NCBI GenBank assembly: GCA_037576195.1
Contig: CM075101.1
Coordinates: 41,354,001-41,418,000, forward strand
Direction: 5' to 3'
DNA length: 64,000 bases
Source: Phytoseiulus persimilis
Taxonomy: Eukaryota; Arthropoda; Arachnida; Mesostigmata; Phytoseiidae
Shown here: one piece after another, positions 58,601-64,000 of the stretch
Layout of the letters: each line of letters opens with the position of its first letter
How positions within the stretch are numbered: the first letter of the stretch is position 1
Position numbers and translations under genes: made by a program
Notes under the pieces: model-generated
What the model saw: the letters and a program-made list of their open reading frames with translations, nothing else
Databases searched by the model: none
Told to the model about the DNA's origin: nothing

Positions 58601-61314
58601 TACCAGAGAACATTTGAGTCACTCGAGAAGAATTCGGCGCATTTGATAGCAGGAGAAGAGTTCCGTCATGTCATAGCGCAACCTCCGATTCGATCACACA
58701 GGGAACTCGCTTTCGGACCCGTTGAGCTTCTCCTGGACAAGCTCGATTCAGTCGAGGACACAAAAGGCAATGCAGGAGATCGCGGAAAGCTGTTCATCAC
58801 GAACATGCGAGTGATATGGCAGAGTCATGCGAAACCCCGCGTCAACCTCACGGTCGGCTGGTCATGTGTCACAGGTAAGCTTCCATGAGGTTGCAATTCC
58901 AATATAGTTTTTGCATCTTAATAACGCAAGGACCACCCGAGTCCAAGTCTGGGGCGATCGATAGGGGCGACTGTTCGAACTGCGACCACTGAACCGTTCC
59001 GCCATAAGTGATTCATCGGTATTCTCCTTTTTCTAATTCTTTTGTTCTCATTCTTGCGGGTAATTGTTGAACGACTTTCAGATTGAGTCATTAAATCCGA
59101 GGCCATACAAGCGAATCTTGCGGCCAAACGCCTTTCGATGATCGCGTGTGTAGTTGACTCATCCGTTGTTGGGCATTGTCCGCGTGCCGATATGCGCATG
59201 TTTGTATCTGACATCGGAAACAATTGATGATTCTACGTTAATTCGGGTACAATCCGACCCTGAAAGTTGGTCTTGTTGAAACCATGATTTGGGGGAACGA
59301 ATGAGATGATTGTGTCACGACAGAGAAAACAGAGGAGAGTATCTTGGAGGTTCCTGGATCTTGATCGCAATGAGAAATAAGTCCAAATATTCTGATATGA
59401 GTAATCGGCGATGAGAATCCCGGCATGGGCTTACATATCGCTTGAAACGGAAGCATTCGGACATTCCGTCGGGGAAATATTTCGTCCTTGGCGCTGGATA
59501 TTTCTTCGTGAATCATGAGCTTCCGAATTCCTCCTCAATGTTCGTATATTTCAAAAGTTAGGAGGACTCAAACACTGATTCGGTCCCAAGACCCGACGGG
59601 ACTTCGAGTGATCCATCCGCATCCCTATTTGTGCTCATCTGCATCAATGACTCTTTTCGCGCAGGTATCTCCAGCCGCTCAGTTAACTCGGCTCTGAAGG
59701 GTCTGACCGAAGCCCTATACCTCATGACGAAAATAAACAATACCAGGTGTTTATTATAGATTTTCCGAAACCAATCCCGTGTTTTCAGCTGCCTTGATCG
59801 TATCTTCATCCTATGAGCGCTACCAGCTTCCTCACTCACGACAACTTCGCTTTCTAGATTTGAGTTCATCTTCACAAACTTAGTTTCGGGCACGTCGAGA
59901 TTGATAGCTTCTATTCTCAACGTCTACAAAACATACAACGCCACGAGGCTCTACAGAGAACTGAAATTACGATCAGCCATCATACAGAACCGAGCCCTCA
60001 AGGTTTGTCGGGGTGGCTGCAGGCTCTCTTGAATCTCTCCTCAAAGAAACCGAAATACTCATGAGACATGATCCGTTTCGAATCGATTGATGAAGCCCTG
60101 AACCGAAACGGCCGTGATTGACTCGCCTCGCAGGTACTTCAGCTAGAACGGATCATAAACAAAATTGATGGCGTCTGGAATCTGAGCTCTGACCAGGGGA
60201 ATCTAGGAACGTTTTACGTGACGAACGTCCGAATCGTGTGGCATGCGAATCTTAATGAAAACTTCAACGTGTCATTACCGTACATCCAGGTGAGACCCTC
60301 GATACAGCTGGGAGGCATCAGTTGCGACGTTTCGTCTTCACCGTTTTCGGCCAGTCGTACGCTTTCCGTTTCGTCTCGGCGTTTATCTACAGCCGACCAC
60401 ATTTGTCTTTCCCTCCCTATTTTTCTCGCTGATCTGATGCTGATAAACGGGGAATCGCTGTTGACGATCGGAAACTGTTCTTCTTCAGGTGGCCAGCCTT
60501 CGGTCAAGAGAAAGCAAGTTTGGAACGGCTCTCGTCGTCGAAACCACAGAGTGGAGCGGTGGTTATCTTCTCGGTAACTATCTCGTAGCCTCGTCCGCGA
60601 GCTGTTCGGGGTTATTCCTGCCACAGTTTTGTCCCGAATTTCCGATGGAATCTTTTCGCTGCTTTTCCGGGAGTTTGATCGGTTGTTGTTGCCGTAATGA
60701 CCATCGTTCATGTGAGGGGGAATATTTGAAGGATAGAGCGCGTTATCGCGAAACCTGTTTCGTGGCTTATATTCGGGCGCAGTGACGGAGGAAATTCTCG
60801 GGGGAAACGAAAACGTTCCGACAGGGATGAAAAACAGATTGAACTCTGACAAAGATTCCAACCGATTTCAAGGCTTCAAAATCGACCCCCCTGAGAAGTT
60901 GAAGGAAGTTCTCAAGGAACTCCGGAGTGTGTGCAAAGTACACAGAGAGAAGCCCATTTGGGGCGTGGATGAAACCACACTTCAAGCCACCCATAAAGCC
61001 ACCATGGGTCTTCTGAATGAGGGTGAGTAGTGTAGCAGCGTCTGCAGAACCCACTCAAAGGTCACCATGGCGCAGTGGACGTCCGGAAAGTGAGATCATT
61101 GGTATTCTCAGAAGGAGTTGGCATGCCGACATTGATCGAGGACGAGGAAGTCGCTCAACAGGACACGCCACCAGATCTCCTTGCGGCCTACTACGCAGAC
61201 GGCGGACAAGACGAGGATCGACAGATCGTTTATTCGGACGAGCTTGGTCTCGCAATTGAAACTCTCAAGGAAGGATATACTCTCAAAAGTTTATGGGAAG
61301 TCATCCCAAGCTGA
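55680..61314 (+). CDS. BBS5: BBS5, BBSome subunit
   Basis: Eight exons (55680-55741, 58702-58874, 59665-59746, 59858-60002, 60134-60289, 60489-60573, 60873-61022, 61112-61314) join with consistent phases into 351 residues; human BBS5 has 341. Conserved blocks occur in order: [10 protein letters not shown] near the start, [80 protein letters not shown], and the C-terminal [20 protein letters not shown]. Two PH-like BBS5 domains span about residues 25-130 and 155-255. By family knowledge BBS5 binds phosphoinositides within the octameric BBSome, which sorts membrane cargo in cilia. Intron 1 is 2.96 kb and the others are 89-790 bases. The linker between the second PH domain and the C-terminus diverges from human and accounts for much of the extra length. 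The gene appears intact. Confidence 0.96.
55742..58701 (+). other. BBS5 intron 1
   Basis: The boundaries are CC|GTAAGT and CACACAG|GG. Within it are two unassigned plus-strand frames. 56594-56851 starts [16 protein letters not shown], resembles a signal peptide and ends after 85 codons. 56982-57227 is 81 codons, with its first ATG after 37, and contains [20 protein letters not shown]. An AATAAA lies at 57060-57065. Either frame could be a nested gene, but there is no family match and no clear gene structure. Confidence 0.6.
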
Positions 61315-62889
61315 GTTCGTCCCCTTTCCCGACAAAGGCTTCTCTCATAGCCGGAAGTAAGCGTTGACTTAACTATTTCGAACTTGGAGTAGAGCATCGC
61401 GATTGAAGATAGCGGTATCGAGGGTTAGCTAAAAACCTCAGGGACCTCAGCTCGGTTCATGTCTGCTCAGCGGTGGCGTTGACTATTTGAACTAGTTCGG
61501 AAGGAAAGGTCGTTGACTTTTTAAGACCTGAGAAGAGCAGGCAAGTCAGCTACATCGCTGTTAATAAGAGTGAAGACGGGTATTATGAGGAGATAAATTC
61601 TGGTGAGCGATGAGATTTAATGGTTTGATCACCTTGTTCACGTTCTGTGGAGTGATTCCGAGAATATGAAGACCTCAGCTGAATCTCATCAGCACTGTCC
61701 CGAAAAATCATACGCCGTTTCTATCAAGCCGGGCGAGGTGGGAAGAATTCAGAACAGAAGCTTCGCCTCCATCATCTCGCAGCTTTATCCTTCCACCCAT
61801 CCGTTTTCAGTCTCACCATCGGACGTCCAGGATTTTGAGGCCCAGTCTAGAACAGAAGGGACTGAAATTCATGACGAAAACAGGATGAGTTAGGTATCGA
61901 AGCTGATGGAAATAATCAGATCTGATGTCAAATTGGGAATTCGAATAAAATCCACGCTCCGACTGAAACTGTGACTCATACCTGACCTCTGCCTTGAAAC
62001 ATAGAAAAAAACTCCTTGCTTGGTGGCCGACGCAGGCGGTGCGGGCTCCGGTAGCACCCAAGTTGCCGCCCATGGAGAAAGCGGGCCTGCGGGAACCGCA
62101 TCTCAACCGGTTCACCTGTACTCCAGAGCAGTGGGAGTGAACGGTACGACGCAGCTTCCGATCGTTGAAAGGATCCACTCTAGCGTGCCGCAGCGTCTCT
62201 TTGAAGGAATCATCCGTCATCCGAGCTCTATCTTCTCGCTATCGAGTTGGATGACGATTCCTGTTCTTATTGGACCGAAAGTTGGAACGAAACTCTTCGA
62301 TCGCTTCGAAGTTCGAAAGCCTTCGAGAAAACACACCCAGCTGGATGATTGGCATTTAGTTGTTGCTCGATCGACAATGATGAGTGGGGGGATGAAACTT
62401 AAACAGAATTAGGCGAATCTCTTGGATGGAAGCCCGAACCATGTGGAGCTGGCAGACAAGGTGTCATTCACAACATGTCCCGTTCCGAAAACCGGTCTTC
62501 CTAATCATTGTTCGTCAAAAACTCTTGAGTCGTGGAAACAATCGCTGATCGACCGAAACACTAAGCGCTCCGTCGGCGATGATTCGCTTCATTAGGTTCG
62601 ATGAGTTTCGGTGCCGCCTGCTGAATTCTGTGGGATTCTGTGGTTTCGAACCCCATCGTCAACATGGTACCGGGAACCGCGGACAGAGCGCCTTCAAACA
62701 AGTGACCTCCTCTTCTTTCTCGCTCATGATTGACTTCTGCTCGCTCGGTTCGCTGCGCACTCTTTTCCGTTTTAGGAGAAGAGCCGTCCCGTCTCGTGTT
62801 ACTCACGGTGTTGATCGTTGTTCGCTTGATCCTCGTTCTGGAAATCTTGGGGAACGGGGAGCAGTTCATGTACGGACTCTTGACCACCT
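61315..62889. other. 3' flank of BBS5
   Basis: This contains the likely BBS5 3' UTR. A GC-richer patch at 62.0-62.4 kb is open in several frames: one plus frame of 130 codons, another plus frame with a good start context (CCCATGGAG, then AGLREPHLNRFTCTPEQW), and a minus frame of 135 codons. None is a family I recognise, and they cannot all be real. Confidence 0.4.
61944..61949 (+). terminator. Possible poly(A) signal of BBS5
   Basis: AATAAA 630 bases after the BBS5 stop codon. It is the first canonical hexamer I noticed downstream. Confidence 0.35.
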
Positions 62890-63129
62890 ATGGAGCCTCC
62901 TCCGCACTCGAAATCAACTTCCATGAATCTCACCATCTCCCAGAGCTTGGGCGATCGCGCTCTTGAAATCAGAAGGCGCAGTCACCTCCATGCCGGCCTC
63001 GGATTCTGCGGACAACTCCTTGGTCGCTGTCCTACTCCGGTCGCCTTGACCTGGAACACGAACAATGCTTTCAAAGCCTCTAAGATTCAGCGTTTCAATC
63101 AGCGCGAGAATCCCGAGGAAATCCGAATT
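62890..63129 (+). CDS. Possible first coding exon of an unidentified gene
   Basis: Eighty codons run from an ATG (preceded in frame by a TGA four codons upstream) to a strong donor ATT|GTGAGT, in phase 0. The translation is not low-complexity, with segments such as SLGDRALEIRRRSHLHAGLG and PVALTWNTNNAFKASKIQR. I recognise no family, membrane segment or signal peptide. A different plus frame over 62775-62966 encodes a very hydrophobic segment (LLTVLIVVRLILVLEIL) after an acceptor-like TTTTAG and competes for the same DNA. The gene would have to continue to the right, partly beyond the window. Confidence 0.3.
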
Positions 63130-63858
63130 GTGAGTTTTTCATGAAGACCCTCGTACCTGAGCTCCTCGGCACATTATCGATTCGAATTCTTTTCCAATCG
63201 ATTCACTCACGAGCGGCCGGCTTGCATTAGGTTCGGAAGACAACGGCCATTAGCGACGCTCCTTGACGTTTGAACACTATGATGACAAGTTTGTTCATGG
63301 CTGCTTGTGGGATGATTCCGAAGGCAAAGCCTGTCGAGTCCCGGAAAATAGCCCCGGTCGCTCTACTAGGCTTTTCTGCCCGACGCGCAGCTCCGAAAGA
63401 GCTGAATTCCTAGGAGACATTGCTTCTTGATATTAGTCCTTCCGTGGTTCTCGACACAATCAGTTCGGAATCAGTCTTTCCAGTGAGCACCGAAAGAAGA
63501 AAACAGCGGAACACAACCAGGTGATTCCAAGTTGACGCTTGAGTCAAGCGAACCGCAATGTAGTTTCCGCATCCATCGTCAAAAACTTCCAGAAGAGAAC
63601 TCGCATAGTATAGGGCAACTCCTCGGAGAGAACCGATGAACTCAGCACAGCATCATACGAAAACCTCATCGGAGCTCCAGTGTTAGAGAATCGCTCATAA
63701 AACGATTGATTGTCCGCCTTACCGGCTGCCCGGTGGTCGATTCCGTTCGGTTTTTCTCGTTAACAACCTCCTCTTAGCTGCAATTCTCCATGTTCGGTCG
63801 GTTTCGCGTCTCACCGTCGTTGTTGAACGCGACGACACGACTTGTTCCTTCCTCGCAG
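63130..63858. other. Stretch without recognisable features
   Basis: If the exon at 62890 is real, this is intron. I found no exon in it that joins in phase 0. Confidence 0.4.
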
Positions 63859-64000
63859 ATAGTTTCTTAGATGCTTATCTGGTCGGGACTCACGCGATTG
63901 ATTTTCGCGAGGCGTGCTTCCGAGTTGTCTGTTATGATGAATCGCGGCAATCTCACAAAAGAAGTGACATGGGAAATGACTCCGTACTCCTCCACATAGA
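63859..64000 (+). other. Possible exon cut by the window edge
   Basis: After the acceptor TTCCTTCCTCGCAG, one frame (two bases, then codons) stays open for 46 codons to the window end, reading SFLDAYLVGTHAIDFREACF at its start. The other two frames close quickly. Its phase does not match the donor at 63130, so a missing exon or a different gene would be needed. The evidence is weak because 46 open codons are not rare. Confidence 0.2.

Noticed and set aside
58151..58888. 245-codon plus frame as an independent gene
   Set aside because: Its last 57 codons are BBS5 exon 2. The rest is chance read-through of intron 1, and a clean acceptor in the right phase precedes the conserved part.

Overview
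The window is animal genomic DNA with GT-AG introns, long gene-poor stretches and no bacterial-style gene packing. Three gene families give the context: a Dok4/5/6-type adaptor, the BBSome subunit BBS5, and a row of paired C2H2 zinc-finger terminal exons like those of arthropod BTB zinc-finger genes (lola, broad, fruitless, tramtrack). Together they suggest an arthropod. The short introns and moderate GC content would suit a chelicerate such as a mite, but that is only a guess. I recognised no transposon, rRNA, tRNA or CRISPR array. All confident genes are on the + strand.

Layout. 1-23.5 kb has no gene I can support. About 6.3-21.6 kb of it is GC-rich and full of short tetranucleotide runs (CCTG, GGTC, CAGC and CGAG types), which look regulatory or untranslated. 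23.6-36.1 kb holds four terminal coding cassettes (A-D), each with two C2H2 fingers and its own stop codon. All four begin at a splice acceptor in the same phase (one base of the first codon comes from the upstream exon, giving Gly or Ala). They are best read as mutually exclusive 3' exons of one gene whose shared N-terminal exons, presumably with a BTB domain, lie outside the window. Cassette D needs a GC-AG intron to complete its second finger.

40.8-44.1 kb is a complete eight-exon gene for a 599-residue protein with a polyglutamine tract and five C2H2 fingers. 44.1-53.1 kb is long and unassigned. 53.1-54.2 kb is an intronless coding sequence for a PH-PTB docking protein. 55.7-61.3 kb is an eight-exon BBS5 gene that aligns closely with the human protein as I remember it. 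The last 2.7 kb may contain the start of another gene, which I cannot name.

The genes do not form one pathway. Two regions encode zinc-finger proteins likely to act in transcription, one gene is a receptor-tyrosine-kinase adaptor and one is a ciliary trafficking subunit. Exon boundaries were placed by hand from splice sites, reading frame and family alignment. All phases sum correctly for the two multi-exon genes.
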